Assembly: GCF_012911005.2 (NCBI RefSeq)
Contig: NZ_WTVS01000053.1
Span: 1 to 41,069 of the forward strand
DNA: 41,069 bases
Reading direction: 5' to 3'
Source of the DNA: Aromatoleum toluolicum
GTDB lineage: Bacteria > Pseudomonadota > Gammaproteobacteria > Burkholderiales > Rhodocyclaceae
The notes under the pieces are model-generated. The model saw only the letters and a program-made list of their open reading frames with translations, made no database searches and had not been told where the DNA came from. Made by a program: the position numbers and the translations under genes. Of the stretch, positions 8,452 through 17,235 are shown piece by piece; within the stretch, counting starts at the first letter, position 1, and each line of letters opens with the position of its first letter.

Positions 8452-8736
8452 ATGAAAACCCTGACCATCAATGACCTGCCGATGACCGAAGAACTGGCCC
8501 GCGAGGCGATGAGCGAAGTGCGCGGCGGCATGATGTACTTCGCCCCCTACCCGTGGTACGGCTACGACGCCTCGGTCACGAACGCATCGTTCAGTGCCGT
8601 GCAGCAGATCAACCAGGGGCAGAGCGTGGCCACCAACGTCGGCAACAACGTCGCCGTGCTGGGCGGTTTCGCCTCGCCCTTCGTCCCCGTCACCGCGACG
8701 CAGAACGCCGACATCAGCAACAACGTGCACTTCTGA
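8452..8736 (+). CDS. Double-glycine leader peptide, P3
   Basis: 94 residues, leader of 26 ending EVRGG, core of 68. It differs from P2 at only a few core positions (for example TNASFSAVQQ against QNSSFSALQQ, and the tail NADISNNVHF). The same upstream box (CCCCCAAGGAGAATCATC) precedes the ATG. It is followed by a GC-rich hairpin at 8749-8772 and then the FHA-GAF-HD-GYP gene on the same strand. No cysteine. Probable secreted peptide of unknown activity. Confidence 0.87.
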   Translation: MKTLTINDLPMTEELAREAMSEVRGGMMYFAPYPWYGYDASVTNASFSAVQQINQGQSVATNVGNNVAVLGGFASPFVPVTATQNADISNNVHF

Positions 8737-8748
8737 GTCCCCGGGCCC

Positions 8749-8772
8749 GCGGCGGCGGCAGACGGCCGCCGC
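8749..8772 (+). other. GC-rich hairpin after peptide P3
   Basis: GCGGCGGC, 8-nt loop, GCCGCCGC. It separates the short peptide genes from the FHA-GAF-HD-GYP gene and could be an attenuator. There is no T-tract. Confidence 0.45.
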
Positions 8773-8864
8773 TGCGAGCGTCGCATGCCAACCGGAACCG
8801 GTCTTCCAGCGCCATGTCAAATTTCGATGGGATTGCCGGTCCGGTGCATGGGGGAGGAGGGGGG

Positions 8865-10790
8865 ATGCAAAACTCGAAATCCGTTCCCGGGGCCGCGACT
8901 CCAGTGATGGCTTACCTGGAAGTGACCGCTGCGGGCAAGGTGTTCCCCCTTCACGATGAAGTGCTCATCGGGCGCGATCCGCAGGATTCGCTGGCTTCGG
9001 ACCGCTTCCTGTGCATTCCCGAGCACACCGTCAGTCGCCGCCATGCGCGTATCCGCCTGCGCGACGGCGCGTATTTCGTCGAGGATCTCCACTCGTTCAA
9101 CGGCACCTTCGTGTCGGGCAAGCGCCTGCAGCCGGGCGCCTGGCATCCGCTGTGCGATGGCGACGAGTTCTCCGTCGCGGCGGCGCACATCGTTTTCCAT
9201 TCCCTGCTTGCGCCACCGCCCGAGAGCAAGCCGACGGTGATCAAGCAGACGGTCGACGCGACCCTCTATTCCCGCCCGCTCGCGGCGCCAACGCCGCAGG
9301 CGCAAGGCGACGTGCAGCTCACGATCCGCAAGCTGCACGCGATGGCGCAGGTCGGCATCGCCGTGGGCGCGGTGACGAACAGCGAGACCCTGACCGAGAA
9401 GATCATGAACCTGATCTTCGACCTGTTCCCGTTGGCCGAACGGGCCTTCATCCTGCTGCGGAAGAACCGCGACGAGGCGCCGGTGCAGGTGGCGGCGAGA
9501 CGGCGCGACGGGCCGATCGAGGATGCCGACAAGCTGCGGCTTTCGCGCACCATCGTCGATGAGGTGCTGGAGAAGAAACTGTCGATCCTGTCGGTCGACA
9601 CCCTTGCCGATAGACGCTTCGGTTCCCAGGAATCGATCGTCCAGCAGGCTATCCGCAGCGTGATGTGCGTGCCGCTCCTGCTGGAGGGTGAAGTGCTGGG
9701 TCTGATCCAGGTCGACACCTCGTCGGATCCCTACGCCTTTAAGGGGCAGGACCTCGAGATGCTGAGCGGGGTGTGCGCGGAAGCGGCGGTCGCGCTGAAG
9801 AATTTCCAGCTGTATTCGGATATCGAGCGCCTGCTGGAAGGCTTCGTCCGCGCCTCGGTGCAGGCAATCGAGGAGCGCGATCCGGTCACGGCGGGGCATT
9901 CCTTCCGCGTCGCGCATTATGCGGAAGGCCTGGCCTTGGCGGTGGATCGCGCCGACGCGCCGGAACTGCGGCAGGTCGTGTTCAGCAAGGACCAGCTGCG
10001 CGAGATCCGCTATGCCGCCTTGCTGCACGACTTCGGCAAGGTAGGCGTGCGCGAACACGTATTGCGCAAGGAAAAGAAGCTGCACCATGCCGACATGCGC
10101 CTGCTCGAGCAGCGCTTCAAGTATGCGTGCGCGTGCCTGGAGCGCCAGGCGTATCGACAATTGGTGGAGCGGCAGTGCGAGCACGAGCTGGGCATTGCGG
10201 CGTTTCGCGAGGAGAAGCGCCGGGTCGAGGAGGAATTGGCCGCGGAGTTCGGGCGCCTGGACGAATTTCTCGCCGCCATTCGCCGTGCCAACGAGCCGGC
10301 AATCTCGTACACCGCAGCCCCGCACGAGCTCGACGCAATTCTCGACTATACCTACAGAGAACCGGACGGTGTCGCCGTGCCCCTGTTGCAGCCGCACGAG
10401 CACCTGGCGCTCGGTGTATCGAAGGGCTGTCTGACCGCCGAGGAGCGCACGCAGATCGAGTCGCACGTCGCCGATACCTATTCGTTCCTGATCCTGATCC
10501 CGTGGACGCATGACCTGGCCGGGGTGCCGGCCATCGCGCACGGGCACCATGAGAAGCTGGACGGTTCGGGCTATCCGATGGGGTTACGCGGCGGGCAGAT
10601 CAGCGTCCAGACGCGCATCCTGACGATCTGCGACATCTACGACGCGCTGACCGCGGGGGACCGTCCCTACAAGAAGGCGGTGCCGGTTCCGGAGGCGCTG
10701 AATCTGCTGGAGGCGGAGTGTCGGGCGGGACACATCGATCCGCGGCTCTTCAGGGTATTCGTCGAATCGAAGGTGTGGGCCGCGGCCTAG
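8865..10790 (+). CDS. FHA-GAF-HD-GYP signalling protein
   Basis: About 641 residues from the ATG at 8865, chosen because GGAGGAGGGGGG lies directly upstream; an in-frame ATG at 8814 has no such site. The FHA domain is about residues 17-110 (VLIGRDP, TVSRRHARI, HSFNGTFVSGKRL: the phosphothreonine-binding pattern). A GAF domain follows at about 150-325, then an HD-GYP phosphodiesterase module with LHDFGKVG near 387 and GHHEKLDGSGYP near 560. The two HD-GYP parts are separated by an unusually long, partly coiled-coil stretch (about 110-130 extra residues). The usual HPxxG element between them is not evident. Predicted role: c-di-GMP hydrolysis or sensing controlled by the locus kinase through FHA binding. 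The enzyme activity is uncertain because of the insertion. Confidence 0.88.
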   Translation: MQNSKSVPGAATPVMAYLEVTAAGKVFPLHDEVLIGRDPQDSLASDRFLCIPEHTVSRRHARIRLRDGAYFVEDLHSFNGTFVSGKRLQPGAWHPLCDGDEFSVAAAHIVFHSLLAPPPESKPTVIKQTVDATLYSRPLAAPTPQAQGDVQLTIRKLHAMAQVGIAVGAVTNSETLTEKIMNLIFDLFPLAERAFILLRKNRDEAPVQVAARRRDGPIEDADKLRLSRTIVDEVLEKKLSILSVDTLADRRFGSQESIVQQAIRSVMCVPLLLEGEVLGLIQVDTSSDPYAFKGQDLEMLSGVCAEAAVALKNFQLYSDIERLLEGFVRASVQAIEERDPVTAGHSFRVAHYAEGLALAVDRADAPELRQVVFSKDQLREIRYAALLHDFGKVGVREHVLRKEKKLHHADMRLLEQRFKYACACLERQAYRQLVERQCEHELGIAAFREEKRRVEEELAAEFGRLDEFLAAIRRANEPAISYTAAPHELDAILDYTYREPDGVAVPLLQPHEHLALGVSKGCLTAEERTQIESHVADTYSFLILIPWTHDLAGVPAIAHGHHEKLDGSGYPMGLRGGQISVQTRILTICDIYDALTAGDRPYKKAVPVPEALNLLEAECRAGHIDPRLFRVFVESKVWAAA

Positions 10791-10863
10791 TCCGCGTGTC
10801 CGCGAAAGCACAAGAGGCGTCGTCGTCGAACGGTTGGCACTGCGGGCGGCGGGAGAAAATGGA

Positions 10864-12270
10864 ATGAGACCTATTAACCTGATTGCCGCCCGTTTGCTGC
10901 TTGTCGGCGTGAGCACCGTCCTCGCGGGCGGTTGCGCCAATGTGGGCATCACCGAGTACGCCCGTCCCGACACGCCCGCGAAGGCCGCGTGGTCGAGCCC
11001 GGCGGTGTCGGCGGCCGACACGATCGCGCCCGACTGGTGGCGGGAGTTCCGCGACCCCTATCTCGACGAGTTGGTGAACAAGGCGATTGCGGGGAACTTC
11101 GACGTCAAGATCCTCGCCGCGCGTATCCAGGTCGCCAACGCACAGATCGGCGAGGCGCGTGCCGGCGCGCTGCCGACGCTGGACCTCGGCGCCGGCGCGA
11201 GCTTCGAGAAAAGCACCGGCCAGAAATCCGTGACGCAGTACAACCTCGGCACGCAGCTCAACTGGGAAATCGACATCTGGGGCAAGGTGGAGAAGGGCGT
11301 TCAGGCGCAGACTGCCGAGTACCGCGCGTCCGAGGCCGACTGGCGGGCCGGCTACCTGACGCTCGTCGCCAACGTATCGACGACCTATTTCCAGATTCTG
11401 CAACTGGACGAGCAGATCGACCAGCAGCAGCGCGCGCTCGCCAAGAACCGCGAAATCCTCGCCACCTACGAGGCGATGCACAAGCACGGGCTCGTGCCCA
11501 ATACGCAGGTGCTGCGCCAGCGCGCCGAGATCAACAAGCTGACCCACGACCTGCTGGACCTGCGCCGCTCGCGCGAACTGGCCGGCAATGCGCTCGCGAC
11601 CCTGCTCGGGGTGCCGGCGGGCGAATTCAGGGTGCCGGTCGGGCGCCTGCAGGACCGTGTCCAGCTGCCGGCGGTGCCGGCCGGCCTTCCGTCCTTGCTG
11701 CTCGAGCGCCGGCCCGACATCGTTGCGGCGGAGTTCCGTGTGCTGCAGGCCCATAACCTGGTCGGGCAGGCCAAGCTCGCGCAGCTTCCGTCGATCAGCC
11801 TGACCGGGCGCGGTGGCACGTCCAGTTTCGCCCTCGGCGACCTGCTGAAGTCCTTCACCTTCGGCTTCCTGCCGAGCATCAACATCCCGCTGCTGGACCC
11901 GAGCGTGAAGGCACGCGTGAAGACCAGCGAGGCGCAGATCAAGGTCGTGGAGCACGATTACCAGCGTGTCGTGATCGGCGCGTTCGAGGAAGTGGAGAAC
12001 GCGCTGGTGAATCTCGATGCGCACAAGCAGCAGAGAACCGAATTGCAGCAGCAGATCGACCAGCTGCAGGTGGTCGCGACCCAGACCGAACGGCAGCTCA
12101 AGGAAGGCGTGGTGTCGCAACTGGAAGTGTTCGAGACCGAACGCACCCTGCTGGCGGCGCAACTTGCGTTGCTCGCCAATCACCAGCAGATCCTGGCCGA
12201 TACGGTGACCCTCTACAAGGCGCTGGGCGGCGGCTGGCCAACGGTGGGGGTGGCGAATGCCAGCAATTGA
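10864..12270 (+). CDS. NodT/TolC-family outer-membrane efflux lipoprotein
   Basis: 468 residues from the ATG at 10864 (GGGAGA upstream). A lipoprotein signal is present, with Cys24 after LAGG. Two outer-membrane efflux domains follow, with family segments such as PDWWREFRDPYLDELV, IDIWGKVEKG, LLLERRPDIVAAE and a long coiled-coil near the C-terminus (VLRQRAEINK, QQQIDQLQVV). It would supply the outer-membrane channel for the HlyD adaptor and C39 ABC transporter encoded downstream, completing a three-part type I export system. NodT proteins also serve RND pumps, but no RND pump gene is in the window. Three AGCAATT repeats cover the stop codon region. Confidence 0.92.
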   Translation: MRPINLIAARLLLVGVSTVLAGGCANVGITEYARPDTPAKAAWSSPAVSAADTIAPDWWREFRDPYLDELVNKAIAGNFDVKILAARIQVANAQIGEARAGALPTLDLGAGASFEKSTGQKSVTQYNLGTQLNWEIDIWGKVEKGVQAQTAEYRASEADWRAGYLTLVANVSTTYFQILQLDEQIDQQQRALAKNREILATYEAMHKHGLVPNTQVLRQRAEINKLTHDLLDLRRSRELAGNALATLLGVPAGEFRVPVGRLQDRVQLPAVPAGLPSLLLERRPDIVAAEFRVLQAHNLVGQAKLAQLPSISLTGRGGTSSFALGDLLKSFTFGFLPSINIPLLDPSVKARVKTSEAQIKVVEHDYQRVVIGAFEEVENALVNLDAHKQQRTELQQQIDQLQVVATQTERQLKEGVVSQLEVFETERTLLAAQLALLANHQQILADTVTLYKALGGGWPTVGVANASN

Positions 12271-12323
12271 GCAATTACTTTCCCGGCAAGCAATTACGTG
12301 ATGTCAGCTGAGTGCTTCACGCT

Positions 12324-12490
12324 TGCTCCCTCCCCTTCAAGGGGGCGTAGGCGGGGTTTCGCGGAGCACCGCTCCACGCCGCCGGAGCGGCGGAGCGAAG
12401 CGGAGACTCCCGGGCTGGGGTGGGGATGGGTTAAGCGGAGGTGGCACAAAACCCATCTCCCTCCTAACCTCCCCCTTGAAGGGGGAGGAA
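12324..12490. repeat. Dispersed repeat family A, composite copy
   Basis: Most of the 301-bp gap between the NodT gene and the double-FHA gene is this element. It has CCCTCCCCTTCAAGGGGG on the left and CCTCCCCCTTGAAGGGGGAGG on the right. GC-rich palindromes lie between them (including CGCCGCCGGAGCGGCGG), with the blocks TGGGGTGGGGATGGGTTAAGC and AACCCATCTCCCTCC. The right part matches the reverse complement of 40996-41069. No gene is seen in the gap. Confidence 0.75.
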
Positions 12491-12571
12491 CGAGGTGCCC
12501 GAGCAGACTTCACATATTTGATTGCCGCATTAATGACCGAGGCGCCAAATGCATGAGCCTGGTGTCGCAAC

Positions 12572-15067
12572 ATGACCGCTGACGAAGCCTTTTCCGCCGC
12601 GATGCAGGCAATGGCTGAACAGGAGTTCGATGTTCGGCTCAAGCCCAGGTCGCATCCGGAACTGGGCGAGATCCTCATCGAGGAGAACCTGTTCGCGATC
12701 GGGCGCAACGAGTCGCCGTTCGCGTCGTATGACCGCGAGCTCATCGCCGAGCTGTCGCGGCGCCATGCGCGGATCTTCTGGGAGGGCGGTGCGCTTTACG
12801 TCGCCGACCTGGGCAGCAAGAACGGCACGAGCGTGAACGGCGTTGCCGTGCAGGAAAAGCCGTGCAGGCTATACGACCGCGACGAGATCGGCCTGGGCGG
12901 CACGCTGACGTATCGCGTCAAGATCGCGCCGCGCACGACGAAACCGAGGCGTGCGGGCGCGTTGCTGAGCCTGACGCTCACGCCCGTGCGCGACGACCTC
13001 GGGCTCCAGCCCATCGTCATCGCCCGTTTCCCCTTCCTGGTCAGCAAGGCCGACGAGGTGTTCGCGCGCTACAAGGAGGCGAGCCCCCATCAGGTGAATT
13101 ATGTGTCGCGGCGCCATGCCCATATCTTCCTGAAGAGCAATGCGCCCTTCGTCGAGGACCTGGGCAGCACGAACGGGACCTTCGTGGACGGAAAGCGGCT
13201 CGACGAGCATGCCGTGGAGCTGCGCGAAGGCACGGTGCTGGGGTTTGCCGGCAGTCATTTCGTTTACACGGTCAGCCTGCAGCGCGAACCCGAGACCGAT
13301 CCGACGCTGACCACGTTCAGCCCAGTCGATGCCGTCGCCGCCGATCCCCATGCCAATGCCGACCGCACGACGTTCGTCGCGGCAGCCGACTCCTTCCTCG
13401 ACATTTTCTGCAACGATCCTGGTGCCCCGCAGGACGAACTCAACAACGACGACGCGCGGGCCGAGGAAGCTCCACCGCAGGTGGTGGAGCGCGAGCGCAG
13501 TCGGGCCGCGATCCTGGTGCGCGAATTGGGCAAGGCCTTTGCGGGTGGCGATCGCGAGGCGAAGCAGCGTGCGCTGCGCTGGGGGATTCCCGGGCTGGTG
13601 CTGCTCGTGGCGATTGCGGTCGGGGTGTATTTCATCGGCTCCACCGAGCGGGAAATCAGGGATCTCATCGCCGATGGCGCCTATGCGCAGGCGCTCGCCG
13701 CTGCCGATGAATACCTGGCCCGGAATCCGGACGACGCGGCGCTGGAGGCTCTCGGCACCGAGGCCTTGTTGAAGGCGAAGCTCCCCGCGTGGATCGAGAG
13801 CCTGCAGGCTGGCGGCTTCGATCGGGCGACGGCCGTGCTCGCCGACATGAAGACGGGCGCCACCCACAATACCGATGCGCAGGCACTGCTCGGGGAGCTC
13901 GAATGGATCGCGGCCCTCGAACAGTTCGTTCGCGAGCGGCGCGGCGCCGATGCGCCGATTCGCATGTATGCGGACGAGGAGCGGATCCGGAGCCTGTTGC
14001 AGCGCTGGAACGACGACGCCAAGGGGCACCAACGGGCGCTCGCCCTGATCGGGGCGCACGTGCCGGCGTTCAAGGACGTCTACGCTGAAGCGCTGACCCA
14101 TCTGCGCAGGCTGGAAAGCGACGAATCGGTCTATCTCGCCGCGATCGAGCGGCTGAACGCGAGTATCACCGAGGAACTGGCGCAGGACCGGCCGGAGGCG
14201 CTGGACGCTGTGTTGAACGAATACGCCGACAAGTACCCGCGGCTCGCGGGGATCGATGCGCTGCGCGAGGACTTGCGCCAGTACGTCGCGCTCGATGGCG
14301 CAATGAGCGCGGGCAAGCTGGGGCCCCTCGTCGCCGTCCTGGATAAGCTGAAGTTCGCGACGCCGCCCTTCCAAGAGCAGTTCGCGAAGCTCGGAGCGAG
14401 CCGGCTGCCATCGGCGGATCTCCTGCGCCACTATCGCACGGCCTCCGCCGCATGGCGTGAAGGCAAGGCGGACCAGGCGTTCGCCGCCCTGCAGCAGGTC
14501 TCGACCGGCCCTTGGGCCGACGTGGTTGCACGCCAGCTCGAGCACCGCAAGGCCGTGCAGCAGCAGTTCACGGAGCTGCAGCAGGTGCGCGGCAGCAAGG
14601 GATACGACGAGCGCCTGCTGGCGTTCTACAGTTCACTCGATACCGACGAAGACAGCTGGTTCGTCCGCGCGACCGAAGCGGACGTGCGCGTCTATCGCGA
14701 AAAGGCGCTGGGCCGGGCGAACGAACTGCTGAACCAGGCGCAGGGGATGTGGCGCCAGTACCGGAGCAACGGCGGCATCGGCGGCGAGCACCGGCTCGAA
14801 TCCGGCATCTCGGGGGCCTTCCGCTCGCAGGCCCGCCTGCTGTCCGAAGCGCACACCGACATGCAGCAGGCGATGCGCATCTACCAGCTGCTGAACGCCG
14901 CGGACGCCGCGAAGTGGAGCGCGCTCGCGGACGAGATCGATACGGAGACCGAACTGCAGCGCCGCTCGTTGCGGGATCTGCACATGGTGCTGGAGCCCGG
15001 CTTGCTGAAGGCCAAGCTCGCGCTGATCGGAGGTCGGAGCGATGAAGAACGAAAGTCACCTCAGTAA
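12572..15067 (+). CDS. Membrane protein with two FHA domains
   Basis: 831 residues. FHA domain 1 is about residues 20-110 (FAIGRNES, LSRRHARIFW, DLGSKNGTSVNG) and FHA domain 2 about 130-230 (VSRRHAHIFL, DLGSTNGTFVDGKRL); both keep the Arg, SRRH and NGT residues expected for phosphothreonine binding. A single transmembrane helix follows at about 337-357 (WGIPGLVLLVAIAVGVYFIG). The remaining 470 residues are helical and repeat-like and should lie in the periplasm. The start at 12572 has a poor ribosome site; ATGs at 12602 and 12611 are alternatives. The 3' end overlaps the HlyD gene by 26 bp. It is a plausible bridge between cytoplasmic phosphorylation and the periplasmic side of the exporter. 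Confidence 0.86.
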   Translation: MTADEAFSAAMQAMAEQEFDVRLKPRSHPELGEILIEENLFAIGRNESPFASYDRELIAELSRRHARIFWEGGALYVADLGSKNGTSVNGVAVQEKPCRLYDRDEIGLGGTLTYRVKIAPRTTKPRRAGALLSLTLTPVRDDLGLQPIVIARFPFLVSKADEVFARYKEASPHQVNYVSRRHAHIFLKSNAPFVEDLGSTNGTFVDGKRLDEHAVELREGTVLGFAGSHFVYTVSLQREPETDPTLTTFSPVDAVAADPHANADRTTFVAAADSFLDIFCNDPGAPQDELNNDDARAEEAPPQVVERERSRAAILVRELGKAFAGGDREAKQRALRWGIPGLVLLVAIAVGVYFIGSTEREIRDLIADGAYAQALAAADEYLARNPDDAALEALGTEALLKAKLPAWIESLQAGGFDRATAVLADMKTGATHNTDAQALLGELEWIAALEQFVRERRGADAPIRMYADEERIRSLLQRWNDDAKGHQRALALIGAHVPAFKDVYAEALTHLRRLESDESVYLAAIERLNASITEELAQDRPEALDAVLNEYADKYPRLAGIDALREDLRQYVALDGAMSAGKLGPLVAVLDKLKFATPPFQEQFAKLGASRLPSADLLRHYRTASAAWREGKADQAFAALQQVSTGPWADVVARQLEHRKAVQQQFTELQQVRGSKGYDERLLAFYSSLDTDEDSWFVRATEADVRVYREKALGRANELLNQAQGMWRQYRSNGGIGGEHRLESGISGAFRSQARLLSEAHTDMQQAMRIYQLLNAADAAKWSALADEIDTETELQRRSLRDLHMVLEPGLLKAKLALIGGRSDEERKSPQ

Positions 15068-16430
15068 GAGTCAACTCAGGCCGCTGACCGAGGCCCTGGA
15101 GGATCACAGCGCCGAGGGCATCGAGATCCTCACGGCGGAGCCGGGGCGACTGAGCCTGGCGCTCGTCGTCGTGATGCTGGGGCTGGTGGTGGCCACCCTG
15201 ATCTGGTCCTTCGTCGGGCACGCCGACGTGATCGTGACGGCGCCCGGCATCCTCGCGCCCGAGTCGGAAGTCCGCCGCGTCTACGCCCCCATCGACGGGG
15301 AGCTGGCGGACGTCTACATGGAGCCGGGGCAGCCGGTGTCGAAGGGCGACGTGCTGGCGCGGCTCAACGCCCGGGGCGCGGTCGAGGCTGCGACCCATGC
15401 GCTGGAGGCGCAATTGAAGCTCGAGGATGCCGAGCGCGAATGGAAACGCTTTCCCGAGCGCAAGGCGCTGCTCGAGCGCAAGGCCGAAGCGCTGAAACAG
15501 CAGATCGAGGCGGCGCTGCACGTCCATGAGAAGCGCATCGCGGAGGGCACGACCAAGCTCGCCGAAGGCCAGAAGGCGCAGCTGCAGCAAGCGCGCAGCG
15601 AACTCGACAACGCGCGCCGGACGCGCGACGCGGCGAAGCTGGAACTCGACAAGTACCAGAGCCTGTTCGCGCTGCCCGGTGGCGGGGGCGTGTCGCAGCT
15701 GCAGGTCGAAACGAAGAAGACCGCTTGGCTCGCTGCGGAGAACGCCTTGCGCGTCGCGCAATCCCGGCTCGGCGAACTGGACTTCCGCTTGAGCCAGGAG
15801 ACCGCGAAGGCGAGCGCCGAACTCGAAAGCAGCGACCAGGAAGTGACGCGGCTGCGGATCGAGCATGACGCGGCTTCGCGCGAAGTCGCGAAGGAGGAGG
15901 ACAAGCTTCGGCTGCAATTGCAGACGGCGCGTCTCGCGGCCCAGGCAGCCGAGCGGATCCGTTTCGAGAACATCGACAAGGACAATTTCCTGCTGATCCT
16001 CGCGCCGGTCGACGGCGTCGTCACCGATGTCAGCTCGACCCAGCCCGGCGACAAGATCCAGGCGAACACGCCGCTCGGCGGCATCGCGCCGAAGGACGCG
16101 CGCGCGGTGATCAAGATGGAGATCGCCGAACGCGACCGCGCCTTCCTGCGCGAAGGCCTGCCGGTGAAACTGAAGTTCAATGCCTTCCCTTACCAGCGCT
16201 ACGGCCTCATCGACGGCACGCTCGAATTCATCTCGCCCGCGACGGCGGCGTCGGCGAGGACCAAGGAGCCGGTCTACGAGGGCCACGTGACACTCGCCCG
16301 CGATCACTACCTCGTCTCGGACACCAAGTACCCCGTCCGCTACGGCATGACGGCCACCGCCGAGATCGTGGTGCGCGAGCGTCGCGTGATCGACCTGGCG
16401 CTGGACCCGTTCCGGCAGATCAGCGGTTGA
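15042..16430 (+). CDS. HlyD-family periplasmic adaptor of the peptide exporter
   Basis: 462 residues. A short cytoplasmic N-terminus is followed by one transmembrane helix (about 37-60, LALVVVMLGLVVATLIWSFVG), a lipoyl/beta-barrel segment (VIVTAPGILAPES, VYAPIDGELADVYMEPGQPV) and a long coiled-coil hairpin (about 115-305). The second lipoyl half (LAPVDGVVTDVS) and a beta-barrel end follow. Layout and length fit the type I secretion membrane fusion protein. It overlaps the preceding double-FHA gene and lies 33 bp before the PPIase gene, so it sits in the middle of an exporter operon with the C39 ABC transporter. Partner of the NodT-type channel encoded at 10864-12270 (inference). Confidence 0.92.
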   Translation: MKNESHLSKSQLRPLTEALEDHSAEGIEILTAEPGRLSLALVVVMLGLVVATLIWSFVGHADVIVTAPGILAPESEVRRVYAPIDGELADVYMEPGQPVSKGDVLARLNARGAVEAATHALEAQLKLEDAEREWKRFPERKALLERKAEALKQQIEAALHVHEKRIAEGTTKLAEGQKAQLQQARSELDNARRTRDAAKLELDKYQSLFALPGGGGVSQLQVETKKTAWLAAENALRVAQSRLGELDFRLSQETAKASAELESSDQEVTRLRIEHDAASREVAKEEDKLRLQLQTARLAAQAAERIRFENIDKDNFLLILAPVDGVVTDVSSTQPGDKIQANTPLGGIAPKDARAVIKMEIAERDRAFLREGLPVKLKFNAFPYQRYGLIDGTLEFISPATAASARTKEPVYEGHVTLARDHYLVSDTKYPVRYGMTATAEIVVRERRVIDLALDPFRQISG

Positions 16431-16463
16431 TTGGACAGGCGTTTACCTCAAGGAGCACATGAC

Positions 16464-17216
16464 ATGACGGCGATCGTGCGCATCGATGATGAGAACATCG
16501 GCACCGAGGAATTCGTGCGGATCCTGAAGCTGACGGGACGCTTCGAGGGTCTCGTCGACGAGATCGTGCGTGACCGGGTGGCCGTGCATGCGGCGAAGAA
16601 GCAGGGGATTCCGGTGTCGCCCGAGGAAATCCAGGAGCGCGCGGACCAGTACCGGCGCGTGCTGGGCCTGCATCGCGCGGCCGACATGAATCGCTACCTC
16701 GACGCGCTGGGCGTGAGCCTCGACGAGTTCGAGGAATTCATCATCGACGGCCTGTACCAGGAAAAGATGATGCAGCACGTCTGCAGCGACCGGGCGGTGG
16801 AGGAGTTCTTCCAGCTCAATTCGCCGCGCTTCGACAGCATCGAGGTGAGCCATATCGTGCTCGAGAACGAAGGCCAGGCGAAGGAAATGATGTCGCTGCT
16901 GGCCGACGATCCCGACAGCTTCGGCGAGCTGGCGCGCGAGCATTCGATGGCCGACACGCGTGAACAGGGCGGCTACATCGGCACGGTGTTGCGCGGCTCG
17001 CTCAAGACCGAGATCGAGGCCAAGGTGTTCAACGCCAACGTCGGCGACCTGCTCGGACCTTTCGCCGCGTCCGACCGCTCGTTCTTCGAGATCTTCCTCG
17101 TGAACGCGAAGAACCCGGCACGCCTCGACGGCGACACCGCGGCGGAGATCCGGCGCCTGCTGCGCGATGCCTGGCTGGCGGCGCGGGCGCAGGAACACGT
17201 CATCGAAGTGCGTTAG
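16464..17216 (+). CDS. Parvulin/PpiC-type peptidyl-prolyl isomerase without signal peptide
   Basis: 250 residues from the ATG at 16464, chosen for AAGGAG 8 nt upstream. No signal peptide or membrane segment is visible, so it should be cytoplasmic. The N-terminal half is a SurA/PpiC-like helical domain (DEIVRDRVAVHAAKKQGI). The parvulin domain begins near residue 128 (VSHIVLENEGQAKEM) and continues with DSFGELAREHSMADTREQGG, YIGTVLRG and VGDLLGPFAASDRSFFEIFLV. PpiC-related proteins are known beside peptide export genes and may act as chaperones for precursor peptides. It ends 19 bp before the C39 exporter gene. Role in holding or isomerising the double-glycine peptides (whose cores contain several prolines) is inference. 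Confidence 0.85.
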   Translation: MTAIVRIDDENIGTEEFVRILKLTGRFEGLVDEIVRDRVAVHAAKKQGIPVSPEEIQERADQYRRVLGLHRAADMNRYLDALGVSLDEFEEFIIDGLYQEKMMQHVCSDRAVEEFFQLNSPRFDSIEVSHIVLENEGQAKEMMSLLADDPDSFGELAREHSMADTREQGGYIGTVLRGSLKTEIEAKVFNANVGDLLGPFAASDRSFFEIFLVNAKNPARLDGDTAAEIRRLLRDAWLAARAQEHVIEVR

Positions 17217-17235
17217 CACACGAGGCCGGCAGACC

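Noticed and set aside
10835-10853. TGGCAC-like box before the NodT gene
   Set aside because: No GC at the required 10-bp distance.
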